Origin: Roseibium sp. TrichSKD4 | GTDB lineage: Bacteria; Pseudomonadota; Alphaproteobacteria; Rhizobiales; Stappiaceae | DNA: 64,000 nt | NCBI RefSeq assembly: GCF_000148725.1 | Contig: NZ_GL476304.1 | Span: 212,527 to 276,526 of the forward strand | Direction: 5' to 3' | Shown: in pieces, positions 1 to 8,657 of the stretch | How positions within the stretch are numbered: the first letter of the stretch is position 1 | Layout: each line of letters opens with the position of its first letter | The notes under the pieces: generated by a model | Database searches by the model: none | What the model saw: the letters and a program-made list of their open reading frames with translations, nothing else | What the model was told of the DNA's origin: nothing | Position numbers and translations under genes: made by a program

Positions 1-238
1 TAAGGCCCAACCTGGCGTTTGAATAACATTTCAAAACCCGTTTCAATTATTCATCTACAACAACTATGTCTCCCAAAATAGTGTGCTGAACAGACAAATT
101 GATTATTGGGGTAATTAATGATACTCTACTATCCGTGTTCTGAACGCCTCCGGAAGAACGCCTAGCCGTGAAAGTATCTCGCGGCTTTTTCCGGAACCTG
201 CATTGCCACCGCAAAATGCGCGAAGAACGCCTAACTAC

Positions 239-273
239 GGGCAGAAGTCGCAAGACTTCTGCCCGTTCTTCTT
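239..273 (+). terminator. Intrinsic terminator-like hairpin
   Basis: An 11-bp perfect stem (gggcagaagtc / gacttctgccc) with a GCAA loop is followed by gttcttctt. The T-rich tail lies on the + side, so it probably ends a rightward gene that lies before the window. The leftward MBL gene ends 15 bases further right. In the rest of positions 1-238 I see no convincing gene, only a repeated gaagaacgccta near 153 and 221. Confidence 0.6.
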
Positions 274-287
274 GGCAAGTTAAGTGT

Positions 288-1088
288 TCACCCCAGAAGT
301 TTCATGCCATCGAATGCGGGGATGACTCCGTCTGGCAGCTCTGACAGTAAACTCTGATAATCCATATCAACATGCATATTGGTCAGAACAGCCTTTATGG
401 GGCGAAGCTTCTCAATCCAACCAAGTGCGTCATCCAATGAGAAATGGCTCGGATGTGGCGTGCGGCGGAGCGCATCGATAATCAGGGTGTCTAGATCAGA
501 AAGGCTATGGATCGCATCGCTAGAAAGGTCTGAAACATCGGGCATATAGCCAATCCCATTAAAGCGAAATGCAAGCGCATCGATGTCGCCGTGATGAACC
601 GTTATCGGCAGAAACGATATGGTCCCTCCTGCCCCGTCAATCTCACAATTCCGACCTGCTTCCAGCATGTGATGATCGAGTATTGGCGGATAGGACGAGC
701 CTTCCGGCTGTTTGAAACAATAACCAAACGCCTCATGTGCTCGCTGTGTTGTTACCGCATCCATATAGACTGGCATACGTTTGCGATTTCGGATCGTGAA
801 CACACGCAGGTCATCGATCCCATGAAGGTGGTCGGCATGCGCATGTGTGTAGAGAACGGCATCAAGGTCTTGAATGTTTGCATTCAGCATCTGCTGGCGC
901 AGATCCGGTCCGGTATCGATCAGGACCTGTGTGGCTCCGTTCGGCCCACGCTGCTCTACGAGGATTGAACAACGAAGACGGCGATTTTTCGGCTCATTGG
1001 AGTCACACTGCCCCCAGTCATTCCCAATCCTCGGTACACCACCGGAAGACCCGCATCCCAATATAGTGACTTCCAAAGGTCTACTCAT
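288..1088 (-). CDS. MBL-fold metallo-hydrolase, PhnP-like
   Basis: A 266-residue metallo-beta-lactamase-fold hydrolase. It opens with the family's glycine-rich strand (TILGCGSSGGVPR) and carries the metal-binding motif THAHADHLHG near residue 80, followed by further His residues (VHHGDID; PHPSHFS). The closest named relatives are PhnP-type phosphodiesterases and RNase Z-like proteins. The substrate cannot be told from sequence, and cytoplasmic location is inferred from the lack of a signal peptide. Its start overlaps the tatD stop by 4 nt, so the two are very likely co-transcribed and translationally coupled. This pairing is common in Alphaproteobacteria. Confidence 0.88.
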   Translation of the reverse strand: MSRPLEVTILGCGSSGGVPRIGNDWGQCDSNEPKNRRLRCSILVEQRGPNGATQVLIDTGPDLRQQMLNANIQDLDAVLYTHAHADHLHGIDDLRVFTIRNRKRMPVYMDAVTTQRAHEAFGYCFKQPEGSSYPPILDHHMLEAGRNCEIDGAGGTISFLPITVHHGDIDALAFRFNGIGYMPDVSDLSSDAIHSLSDLDTLIIDALRRTPHPSHFSLDDALGWIEKLRPIKAVLTNMHVDMDYQSLLSELPDGVIPAFDGMKLLG

Positions 1089-1882
1089 GCCGCCCTCGGC
1101 AAAGCGTCTTTGGGCACCTTGCTAAAGAGCCTGAAAAAGTTATCCGTGGTTTGTTGGGTCATCTCTTCCAAGCTCACTCCCCGGACATCTGCCAGAACAG
1201 CGGCTGTCATGGCTGTGTAGGCAGGTTCGTTGCGCTTGCCGCGTCTGGGCTGCGGAGCAAGATAGGGAGCATCGGTCTCCAGGAGCAAGCGATCAGCTGG
1301 GAGGTCTCGTGCGATCGCACGCAACTCTTCTGATCGTTTGAACGTCAGAATGCCGGAAAAGGACACATAGAGGCCAAGCTCGACGCCGACTTTTGCAAGT
1401 TCTTCGCCCGAGGAGAAACAATGAAGGAGTGCCGGAAACGCTCCGTTCGCCATTTCTTCCCTTAAAACCGCGATCATATCATCGTCAGCATCCCGCGAAT
1501 GTATGACTAAGGGCAATCCGGTTTCACGAGCCGCTGCAATATGCGTTCTAAGACCGCGCTGTTGGGCATCACGCGGGGATTTGTCATAGAAGTAATCCAG
1601 TCCAGCTTCACCGATTGCCACGACCTTTCGATGCTGTGAAAGCTCAATGATTTCTGACGCCGGTATGCCGTCCTCTGCCCCTGCATTATGAGGATGGGTT
1701 CCAACCGAGCAAAATACTGGATCGTGAGCTTCAGCGAGCGCCAATACCTGCTGAAACTTTCTAATATGTGTGCAGATTGTCACCATGAGCCCGACACCCG
1801 CACCATGTGCTCGGGCAATCAGGTCTTCGTGCTCCCCTTCAAAGTCTGGGAAATCGAGGTGACAGTGGCTATCGACAAGCAT
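1085..1882 (-). CDS. tatD: TatD family metal-dependent hydrolase
   Basis: A 265-residue TIM-barrel metal hydrolase of the TatD DNase family. Visible metal-site motifs in order are DSHCHLD at the N-terminus, GEAGLDY near residue 95, VIHSRDA, LHCFS and ETDAPYLAP near residue 203. The length is normal for TatD. Family members are Mg-dependent 3'-5' exonucleases or DNA-repair nucleases in the cytoplasm. It sits in a leftward operon, 47 nt after the holB stop, and overlaps the MBL gene by 4 nt. In many relatives metG lies between holB and tatD; it is absent here. Confidence 0.9.
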   Translation of the reverse strand: MLVDSHCHLDFPDFEGEHEDLIARAHGAGVGLMVTICTHIRKFQQVLALAEAHDPVFCSVGTHPHNAGAEDGIPASEIIELSQHRKVVAIGEAGLDYFYDKSPRDAQQRGLRTHIAAARETGLPLVIHSRDADDDMIAVLREEMANGAFPALLHCFSSGEELAKVGVELGLYVSFSGILTFKRSEELRAIARDLPADRLLLETDAPYLAPQPRRGKRNEPAYTAMTAAVLADVRGVSLEEMTQQTTDNFFRLFSKVPKDALPRAA

Positions 1883-1929
1883 CGTGAGGCAAATTCCAGC
1901 TAGGAGAGATTAGCATTCGACGCGCTGGA

Positions 1930-3014
1930 TCAGCGCATCGTTTCCTTTAATGTGGAGAGCTTGAGCATCAAATCCAGAACGACCTGTTTTCTATCAAGAT
2001 TCAAGGCGTCCGAATCTCGAACGGATTGATTGAACTTTTCCCAAAGGTCGGTCACGGATTTGGCAAGATCAAGTCGCGGCGGCGCAGTCCGAATAAACCC
2101 TGTCATCAGACCATGAAGATAGCGCTCAACGACATGCTGAAAGCTCTCCCAGTTATCTTTTTGCCCACGCACCGCAACTAAATCGGCAAGACCGTGTAGG
2201 GCTTTGACATTCCGGGATGCGCCCTCCTCCGCCAACTTGCCAAAACCGCGCGCAATCGCCAACCCATCTCCGGATAAAAGGATCAGAGCCGACCGTAAGC
2301 TCCCATCTGCATATTTTGTGACATCAAGAATATCGCGTTCAAGTCTTGAGTATTTTCTGCAAACCTCCGAACGCCATCGCCAATATGTGTGTCGCTCAAG
2401 GGTTCCATATCCAACCGGCGGCATCTGGAACGGATTGTCGGCGACAACCGCCCTGGCGCATGCCACAAAACCAGAAAGACAGAGCGCGGTGGCGGTTCTT
2501 CCAAGATCTTCAACAGTGCGTTGGCTGAACTTTGGTTCATGTCATCTGCCGCATCAACGATGCAGACCCGCCACGCATTCGCTGAAGCCGTTGTTCCGAA
2601 GAAAGAAACCGTCCTGCGGACTTCATCCACCGGCAGATCGGACTTGAAGCGTTTGCTTTTTTCGTCCCACGGTCGGCGCAGGTGAAGTGCGTTAGGATGC
2701 GCTCCATGGGCAACCTGTTGAAACACCGGAGATGTGCTCGGAACGTCCAAAGACTGGGCACTTTGTACAGCTTCACCAAAACGCTCAGGATGTGAAAGGA
2801 CGAACCGGGCAAACCGAAAAGCTAGTGTGGCCTTTCCAATTCCCTTTGGTCCACCAAGTATCCACGCGTGGTGAAACCGCTCAGACCGATAGGCGTCCAG
2901 AAGCGCGCGTTCCGTCTCTTCATGCCCGAACAATATGTCTTGCTCACGCGGCAGTGGCGCACCGATAAGCGCATCCACCTCAGGCGTTTCAACTATTTCT
3001 TTGCGCGCTGCCAT
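1930..3014 (-). CDS. holB: DNA polymerase III delta' subunit, frameshifted
   Basis: This is the clamp-loader delta' subunit. The 5' part (2283-3014) encodes about 225 normal residues: a P-loop-like GGPKGIGKATLAFRFA, a DAADDMNQSSANALLKILEE stretch and the SRC sensor region (IRSRCRR). The reading frame is then lost near 2345-2350. The downstream frame (to 1930) carries the expected C-terminal collar domain, beginning ERDILDVTKYADGSLRSAL. Adding one G (TTG-GAA in place of TTGAA on the coding strand) joins the halves into AENTQDL-ERDILDV. holB is normally essential, so this is either an assembly error or a real lesion compensated elsewhere. It sits 3 nt after tmk in the same operon. Confidence 0.85.
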
Positions 3015-3017
3015 AAA

Positions 3018-3707
3018 CTACCCCTCTGCCGATGTGGCAGTGGTGGAATTGTCTTTTTGCTCTGGAAGTAAATCCTTAAAATGCCGATGGACCGCCCACC
3101 AGATTTCACCAGCAACATGATCAGGGTCATGGCGGCCATCAACGACGACAAAACGTTCCGGTTGTTGCTTTGCAAGGTCCAGAAACAACGAGCGGCGCCG
3201 TTCGTGTGTGGCAATTGTGTCCGCCTCAAACCGATCTGGGCCACCGCTGTCATCAGTCTTTGAGCGGCTGGAAACGCGGCTCAATCCGATATCGGCCGGA
3301 ATGTCGATCAGTATTGTCAAGTCCGGCCGAGTTCCGGCGACAGCAATTGTTTCAAGAAGATCGAGAGTTTCATTGTCGACCCCTGCCTCACCTTGATAGA
3401 CCCGGGTAGAGTCCGCAAAGCGGTCGCATATGACCCAATCTCCACGGACTAAAGCCGGGGCGATGACACCGTCAACGTGATCTGCGCGAGCGGCTGCAAA
3501 GAGCATGGCCTCGCCTCGCGGCCCAAGTTTACGAGCAGCACCGGAAAGCAGCATTTCACGAATTTTCTCGGCGCCCGGCGACCCTCCTGGCTCGCGTGTG
3601 AGGCAGATGGTCTTCCCGAGCTCCTCAAGCCGCTGTTTCAAGCGGGCTATCTGGGTGGTCTTGCCAGCCCCCTCTCCGCCTTCAAAGGTAATGAATTGAC
3701 CTGTCAC
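3018..3707 (-). CDS. tmk: Thymidylate kinase
   Basis: A 229-residue dTMP kinase that phosphorylates dTMP to dTDP in the cytoplasm. The P-loop FEGGEGAGKTTQ lies at residues 8-19, the TREPGGSPGAE segment near 37, the DRF motif (VICDRFADSTRVYQG) near 92, and the lid Arg residues (RVSSRSK) near 145. The length is typical of the family. It is followed after 3 nt by holB, the usual tmk-holB order, and preceded by the dacC-like gene in a leftward operon. Confidence 0.94.
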   Translation of the reverse strand: MTGQFITFEGGEGAGKTTQIARLKQRLEELGKTICLTREPGGSPGAEKIREMLLSGAARKLGPRGEAMLFAAARADHVDGVIAPALVRGDWVICDRFADSTRVYQGEAGVDNETLDLLETIAVAGTRPDLTILIDIPADIGLSRVSSRSKTDDSGGPDRFEADTIATHERRRSLFLDLAKQQPERFVVVDGRHDPDHVAGEIWWAVHRHFKDLLPEQKDNSTTATSAEG

Positions 3708-3763
3708 GTGGTCGGAACTCGCTTAGAAAATGCCAATTGCCTCAGGATATTTTGCATACAAGT

Positions 3764-4933
3764 TTACAGCCAGCCAAACAACAGCTCTCCGAGACTGTCC
3801 TTTGCGCGGGAGAGCAAATCGCCCTTTTCAATGCGTTTTCCACCGGTTAGCAGCCCAACGTGGTGAACTTGTCGATCTCCTGAAAAAACACGAAGCTTTC
3901 CAACACGTTTTCCCGGCTCAACAGGGGCAACAACCGGGCCTGAATAAGTGACCCGCAGCTTGTATCCCAGCGCTCCACTTTTGGGCAAAAGCACGGCAAT
4001 ATTGCGCTCTGCGATCAATGGCACTTCACTCTCGATGCCACCAAAGACCCGAGCCATCGCAACCACGTCTCCTTTGGAATACAACTGTCGAACCGAGAAA
4101 TAGTCCCACGCACCGTCGACAACCTGTTTTAACGCCTTGATCCGGGCCTTTGCAGATGGTGATCCAGCGACAACAGCGATGACACGGCGTCCGTCTCGAT
4201 TAAGGGAGGCAAGTGACGCAAACCCGCCCTTCTCGCTTGAGCCGGTTCCCAAACCATCCAGCCCACGCATTTCGCCTATCAATGGATTGCGATTACGTTG
4301 GTAAATATCATTCCAGGTGAACTCGTTGAGCGCAAAGAGAGGATACCGGTCAGGAAATTCCTGCAACATGTGAAAGCCCAAAGTGGCCATATCTTCGACT
4401 GTGGTTGCTGCGCCGTCAACGTCAAACCCGGCTGGGCTTAAAAACTGGCTGTTGGTAAGGCCAATCTCGCGAGCGTATGCTGTCATCCGGTCCGCAAATG
4501 TTTTTTCATCACCGTCAAGACATTCGGCCAGAATGATCGCAGCGTCATGCGCCTGATGAACAAGCAATCCTTTCAATAGGTCCAGCACAGAGATGGAGGA
4601 CCCCAGCTCGGCAAACATTGTTGTGCCGCCTGCAGGTGCACCACCTGTGCGCCAGGCATGCTCACTTACCTTACATTCCTGCGCTTCAGTCACTTCAACG
4701 TCTTTCAATGCCTTGAAGACAGTGGCTGCAGTCATGATCCTCGATAGGCCGGCAGGTTGGAATGTTTTCTCAGCTGCTTTTGCGTAGAGAACAGACCCGG
4801 TTTTCACCTCCATCAAGAACGCCATCGGCGCAGCAGTATCAAGCGTTTCAGCAGAAGTGATCGGCGCCGCAACGCAACACCCGAATAACGCGATGCAAAG
4901 GCTCGCTAACCGCCCCTTGAAGAAATCAGACAC
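3764..4933 (-). CDS. PBP5/DacC-like protein, catalytic motifs lost
   Basis: A 389-residue protein with an N-terminal signal peptide and the fold signature of D-alanyl-D-alanine carboxypeptidases (peptidase S11 plus C-terminal PBP5 domain). It occupies the normal dacC position between rlpA and tmk. The conserved scaffold is clear (WRTGGAPAGGTTMF, DLLKGLLVHQAHDAAIILAE, FTWNDIYQRNRNPL). The three active-site motifs are all altered: SxxK reads GLSR within QPAGLSRIMT, SxN reads QAH, and KTG reads GTG within DGLGTGSS. It should therefore be unable to acylate or cleave peptidoglycan. It is probably a periplasmic pseudoenzyme or binding protein, and it is otherwise full length with an open frame. Confidence 0.88.
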   Translation of the reverse strand: MSDFFKGRLASLCIALFGCCVAAPITSAETLDTAAPMAFLMEVKTGSVLYAKAAEKTFQPAGLSRIMTAATVFKALKDVEVTEAQECKVSEHAWRTGGAPAGGTTMFAELGSSISVLDLLKGLLVHQAHDAAIILAECLDGDEKTFADRMTAYAREIGLTNSQFLSPAGFDVDGAATTVEDMATLGFHMLQEFPDRYPLFALNEFTWNDIYQRNRNPLIGEMRGLDGLGTGSSEKGGFASLASLNRDGRRVIAVVAGSPSAKARIKALKQVVDGAWDYFSVRQLYSKGDVVAMARVFGGIESEVPLIAERNIAVLLPKSGALGYKLRVTYSGPVVAPVEPGKRVGKLRVFSGDRQVHHVGLLTGGKRIEKGDLLSRAKDSLGELLFGWL

Positions 4934-4957
4934 TTGTTTGCCCCCGCAAGCACCAAA

Positions 4958-4979
4958 GGCCGGACCAATTGGTCCGGCC
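4958..4979. terminator. Perfect 22-bp palindrome between rlpA and dacC-like gene
   Basis: A fully self-complementary inverted repeat lies in the 76-nt gap between the rlpA stop and the dacC-like start. On the leftward transcript it is followed only by TTTGG, so it would be a weak terminator or an RNA-stabilising hairpin. A protein-binding operator is also possible. Confidence 0.45.
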
Positions 4980-5009
4980 CGTTCAGTTTCACAAGCTTAA
5001 AAGATTGTC

Positions 5010-6134
5010 TTAGCGCTGCGCAAGATCTGCAAGTGCGACACTATCCGAGCGGGCAAAATCGAAGACATCGTGCGCAACATGGATGCGTTTGCGCACTGAG
5101 TAGGACGATAATGCGCTGCCATAGACCTCAGCATCAATCCCCTGAAAGCCCTCGTTTTGAACACTGTTTTCCGGCGACGGAAGATCAACAGGTTCCGAGA
5201 AACCAGTTGTTAGGTCGGTTGGCTCTTTCGGAGTAAAAGCGTTCGAGGATGCAATTTTGACCGTGTCCGACCGCACAGCGAACGCGGCAGCTGGATCAAA
5301 CGCCAAACGGTAGCTCTCCGGCGCATCGACACTTTGCGCGATTGAGGCACTGGCGGTCATGTAGGGACGCGGCGCAGGTGGAGGAGCATCTCCGAACAAC
5401 AATTGTGGCGGAACCGCTTGGGCGAGCTGCGTCCCCGGGAAGGTTCCTCCAGGCGCAACCGCGTCTGGCCCATTGTAGGAGGCCATGAGGTATTTTTCAT
5501 CCAGGCCATCCAAACGAGCCTTGCCGACATACTCAACCTTTACCTTCGCAACGCCGCCCTGTTTGGTACCAAGCATGTCCGCGACACGCTCGGAAAGATC
5601 GATAATCCGGTTGCCATGGAACGGACCACGGTCATTGACCCGGACGATCATAGACCGACCGTTCTTGACATTGGTCACACGAGCATAAGACGGCAGCGGC
5701 ATGGTGGTGTGGGCGGCAGTTAGGCCGTAACGGTCAAAAACTTCGCCATTGGCCGTTTTACGCCCGTGGAAGGTTGGCCCATACCAAGAAGCCAAACCCA
5801 CATTCTTGTAGTCCGGATCATGTTTGGGATAATACCATTTGCCGGCAATCTTGTACTTCTTGCCAACCACATACCGTCCACCACCCTTGGGAACCGGCTC
5901 GCCTTTGGCTACCATTTTCGGGCTGCCTTTGACGCCGTATTTCTTCGGGCTGAATTTCGCTTTCGGCGATTCTGGTGTTGACCCGCAAGCCGCTACTAAG
6001 CCTGCTATCACCGCAACTGCTACGGTTCTGCCGCAAATTCTAAACAAGCATTTTTGCCCGGTTCTGGTTTTAGAACCGGTTGCCTTGCTTGTTTGTTGAA
6101 GTGCAAAGGTCGAAAATACGCCCAACCCTGACAT
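5010..6134 (-). CDS. rlpA: RlpA-family septal ring lipoprotein
   Basis: A 374-residue RlpA-like protein. An N-terminal hydrophobic stretch ends in a lipobox-like AGLVAACGS near residue 50, suggesting a lipoprotein. The double-psi beta-barrel domain spans about residues 110-205 (GLASWYGPTFHGRKTANGE, YARVTNVKNGRSMIVRVNDRGPF, RIIDLS). RlpA proteins cleave glycan strands lacking stem peptides or act at the division septum. The remaining C-terminal 170 residues are low-complexity and lack a clear SPOR domain. The start is uncertain: the ATG at 6134 leaves a 30-residue extension before the basic/hydrophobic signal region. It heads the leftward operon with the dacC-like gene, tmk and holB. Confidence 0.85.
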   Translation of the reverse strand: MSGLGVFSTFALQQTSKATGSKTRTGQKCLFRICGRTVAVAVIAGLVAACGSTPESPKAKFSPKKYGVKGSPKMVAKGEPVPKGGGRYVVGKKYKIAGKWYYPKHDPDYKNVGLASWYGPTFHGRKTANGEVFDRYGLTAAHTTMPLPSYARVTNVKNGRSMIVRVNDRGPFHGNRIIDLSERVADMLGTKQGGVAKVKVEYVGKARLDGLDEKYLMASYNGPDAVAPGGTFPGTQLAQAVPPQLLFGDAPPPAPRPYMTASASIAQSVDAPESYRLAFDPAAAFAVRSDTVKIASSNAFTPKEPTDLTTGFSEPVDLPSPENSVQNEGFQGIDAEVYGSALSSYSVRKRIHVAHDVFDFARSDSVALADLAQR

Positions 6135-6482
6135 CCCTACCTGTCCTATTCATCACGCGTCGGCGGCCCCTGGCAAAACGCGTCAAACTCTTCTTGTTCA
6201 GGACAATTACAAGCCAATCAGCCGGAAAAATACGCAACCAGCCTTACAGATCGGCTTAACACCCCTATAAGCGTTCTGCCCCCGCTAGAACGCCAATGCC
6301 CATATTAACAGGATCTTTATTACCTCAAAGTGAATCACCCGTCGAGACGGGACTTGGTACAGTTCATCAAGGGCTCAAGCGACAGGGATTTCAATTGCAG
6401 AATAAGTTATCCAGTATATCAGAGCACATTGCGCACAACCCCTCTTGACATTTGCAGCTGAAAAAACGAAACGGTGTGCAAC

Positions 6483-6572
6483 GGAAGAGTGGTCGAGTGG
6501 TTTAAGGCACCGGTCTTGAAAACCGGCGTGCGGGGAACCGTACCGTGGGTTCGAATCCCACCTCTTCCGCCA
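6483..6572 (+). tRNA. tRNA-Ser (anticodon TGA)
   Basis: A 90-nt class II tRNA with encoded CCA. The acceptor stem is ggaagag/ctcttcc, the anticodon arm is ccggtcttgaaaaccgg with TGA in the loop, there is a long variable arm, and the T-arm is gtgggttcgaatcccac. A TTGACA hexamer at 6445-6450 could be its -35 element; no clear -10 was seen. The 348 nt between rlpA and this tRNA hold no gene that I can support. An integrase begins just past its 3' end, so the 3' half is the likely attachment site. Confidence 0.95.
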
Positions 6573-6683
6573 ATTCCCTTTCCTAATCAAACCCAAATCG
6601 GCCCAAAACAGCTTGTTTTCGCAGGTTGGGCGTGAAATCGTGTTCCCGTTTGTTCCCATCCTTTCCCACACATACCCGCTCAG

Positions 6684-7991
6684 ATGCGGGTACGAATGCG
6701 GGTATCGGGATTTGAAAAGCGGGTATGGCCGGTGTTGAGCGACGCAAAAATCCGAAAAACAAAAGTTCCTGAGAAACCGCAAAAGCTTGCAGACAGCTAT
6801 GGGCTTCATCTCTATCTGACCCCAGCTGGCGGAAAGTTCTGGCGGTATCGGTACCGCTATGAGGGGAAGGAAAAGCTGCCCTCCTTGGGAGAGTACCCGC
6901 ATGTTAGCTTGGCCGATGCAAGGGCGTTGCGTGATGAGGCAAGAGCTATACTGGTCTCCGGAAACGACCCATCCAAGGTCAAAAAAGCAGAAAAATCTGC
7001 TGCAGCCATCGCTCCAGATCGCTCTTTTGAGGCAATCGCACGTGATTGGCACAAACTGAATGAGACCACTTGGACAGAGAAACATCGCGGCGAGGTTTTG
7101 ACGAGTCTAGAGGTCGAGGTATTCCCGACCTTGGGCAAACTCCCCATCGACGAAATCACAGCCTTGCAGGTTCTTGAAACACTGCGAAAAATCGAAGCTA
7201 GAGGTGCAAAGGAAAAGGCTCGCCGAGTTCGCCAGAGAATGTCTGCGGTGTTTGTCTACGGAATCGCCATGGGGATTTGCGAAAACGATCCTGCCGCCCA
7301 AGTCCAAAAGGCTATGGCGCCATTAAAGAAGGGCCGACAGCCCGCTGTTACCGATCTGCTTGAATGTCGGGAGATAATCAAAAGGGTCGAGACTACGCCG
7401 GGGCATCCCGTGACCAAGCTGGCGCATCGCCTTTTAGCGATTACAGCACTTCGACCTGGCGCATTGATAAACACGCCTTGGTCGGAACTAAACGGGCTGG
7501 ATGAGGAAGACCCTGTTTGGGTGCTGCCTGCAGAAAGAATGAAGATGAGACTTCATTTGAAAAATGATGACGCAAGGGATCACCTAATCCCCCTTCCCGC
7601 ACAGGCTGTCGAGATTATTGATGCTCTAAGAAAATTCTCTGGTCGACAACCCTTTGCTTTCCCAAACAGCCGGCACGCGCACAAGCCGATGTCAGAGAAT
7701 GCAATCGGCTATCTTCTCAACAGAGCCGGATATCATCACAAGCATGTACCCCACGGTTGGCGCTCCTCTTTTTCGACAATAATGAATGAACGCCATCCGG
7801 ATAGCCGGGCCATCATAGATTTTACGCTTGCACACGTCCCGAAGGACAAGGTTGAAGCCGCGTATAACCGCGCTCTTTATCTGAAACAACGAAGAGAACT
7901 TCTGCAGGAATGGGCTAATATTCTGCTGGTGGATCAAATGCCTATCTCGGAGGTCGTCAAAACGCCACGCAGGGTGTTTAAGTCGAAGTGA
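6684..7991 (+). CDS. Tyrosine integrase with DUF4102 arm-binding domain
   Basis: A 435-residue prophage/island integrase. The N-terminal arm-type DNA-binding domain (LADSYGLHLYLTPAGGKFWRYRYRYEGKEK) is followed by the SAM-like domain and a C-terminal catalytic domain. Catalytic residues are visible: Arg in ITALRPGAL near 257, HxxR as HGWR near 357, a His in TLAHVP, and the Tyr nucleophile in VEAAYNRAL. Family starts usually lie just before DAKIRK, so GTG 6732 or TTG 6735 is as likely as the ATG at 6684. It starts 112 nt after tRNA-Ser and reads away from it, the standard arrangement for tRNA-targeting islands. It appears intact. Confidence 0.92.
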   Translation: MRVRMRVSGFEKRVWPVLSDAKIRKTKVPEKPQKLADSYGLHLYLTPAGGKFWRYRYRYEGKEKLPSLGEYPHVSLADARALRDEARAILVSGNDPSKVKKAEKSAAAIAPDRSFEAIARDWHKLNETTWTEKHRGEVLTSLEVEVFPTLGKLPIDEITALQVLETLRKIEARGAKEKARRVRQRMSAVFVYGIAMGICENDPAAQVQKAMAPLKKGRQPAVTDLLECREIIKRVETTPGHPVTKLAHRLLAITALRPGALINTPWSELNGLDEEDPVWVLPAERMKMRLHLKNDDARDHLIPLPAQAVEIIDALRKFSGRQPFAFPNSRHAHKPMSENAIGYLLNRAGYHHKHVPHGWRSSFSTIMNERHPDSRAIIDFTLAHVPKDKVEAAYNRALYLKQRRELLQEWANILLVDQMPISEVVKTPRRVFKSK

Positions 7992-8245
7992 AAAAAGAAC
8001 CCATCACCCTTGAGACACTGGCGGACCTGAAACTCCGCAGCTACCGACTGACCGCGCATTGTGGCAACCCGGTTTGTGGTCGCAGCATGACGGGTGCAAT
8101 TGACATTAAAGGCCGTGGCCAAGGAATGGCCACAATTTCCGCCAATTCAACGTTAAAACCGCTTATGAATAACGCATTAGTAGTGGCCACCGGAGAACCT
8201 GAAGATTATGGCACGCGGTTAAATGCAACCGACCTACTATCATAA
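7988..8245 (+). CDS. Small cysteine-pair protein coupled to the integrase
   Basis: An 85-residue open frame starting at a GTG that overlaps the integrase stop by 4 nt. The N-terminal half (LADLKLRSYRLTAHCGNP plus VCGRSM) resembles the short zinc-knuckle proteins often found beside alphaproteobacterial mobile elements, with a C-x4-C pair. The second half is not recognisable. It contains a 12-bp match (8137-8148) to the sequence at the tRNA-Ser 3' end, so the original gene may have been cut by recombination. Function unknown. Confidence 0.5.
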   Translation: MKKEPITLETLADLKLRSYRLTAHCGNPVCGRSMTGAIDIKGRGQGMATISANSTLKPLMNNALVVATGEPEDYGTRLNATDLLS

Positions 8246-8328
8246 GCTAGTTGTCTTCGAGGAAGACAGATTGCACTGTCAAATCCCGTTTGGATTTTCA
8301 AATGCTCGACAGCTATCACCCACTCCCC

Positions 8329-8352
8329 GCCCCCTCACAGGGGCTTTTTTTT
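8329..8352 (+). terminator. Intrinsic terminator after the integrase unit
   Basis: A short G/C stem (gcccc / ggggc) around a ctcacag-type loop is followed immediately by eight T residues. It ends the integrase and small-protein transcript before the acyl carrier protein gene. Confidence 0.7.
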
Positions 8353-8372
8353 AATTAAAACGGACTAAATTT

Positions 8373-8657
8373 TTGCACAATATAGAATCTCGATTTCGCC
8401 GATTGGTCGCGGAAGTTCTGGAAATAGACCCGAAAACTATTAAGCCTGACAGCACCCTTGAACAACTTGGATCAGACAGCTTGCGTGGTCTGGAAATCAT
8501 TATGGAAGCTGAGTTGGCTTTCCTGTGCAACCTACAAGGTCAACAAATTGGGCAGACTGATTACCAAAACTGGCAAAGTTTGACCTTCGTGCAAGCCCTC
8601 AACCAAATTCTACAAGCTTGCCATCACTCTTGGAATTCTTTCGACTATTCAATATGA
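8373..8657 (+). CDS. Stand-alone acyl/peptidyl carrier protein
   Basis: A 94-residue four-helix carrier protein. The phosphopantetheine attachment motif reads LGSDSLRGLEI at about residues 32-42, with Ser in DSL as the expected modification site. The helix I region (RRLVAEVLEIDPKTIKPDSTLEQLG) is standard for acyl carrier proteins. The start is probably TTG 8373, because there is an in-frame stop at 8352 and no ATG; the ribosome site is weak. No ketosynthase, ligase or phosphopantetheinyl transferase is adjacent, so partners must be elsewhere or lost. The C-terminus (HHSWNSFDYSI) is unusual. It lies between the integrase and the IS3-type element. Confidence 0.75.
   Translation: MHNIESRFRRLVAEVLEIDPKTIKPDSTLEQLGSDSLRGLEIIMEAELAFLCNLQGQQIGQTDYQNWQSLTFVQALNQILQACHHSWNSFDYSI

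Noticed and set aside
1883-1929. Missing metG between holB and tatD
   Set aside because: metG often lies here in relatives, but its position varies and the gene may be elsewhere; absence from this spot is not evidence of loss.
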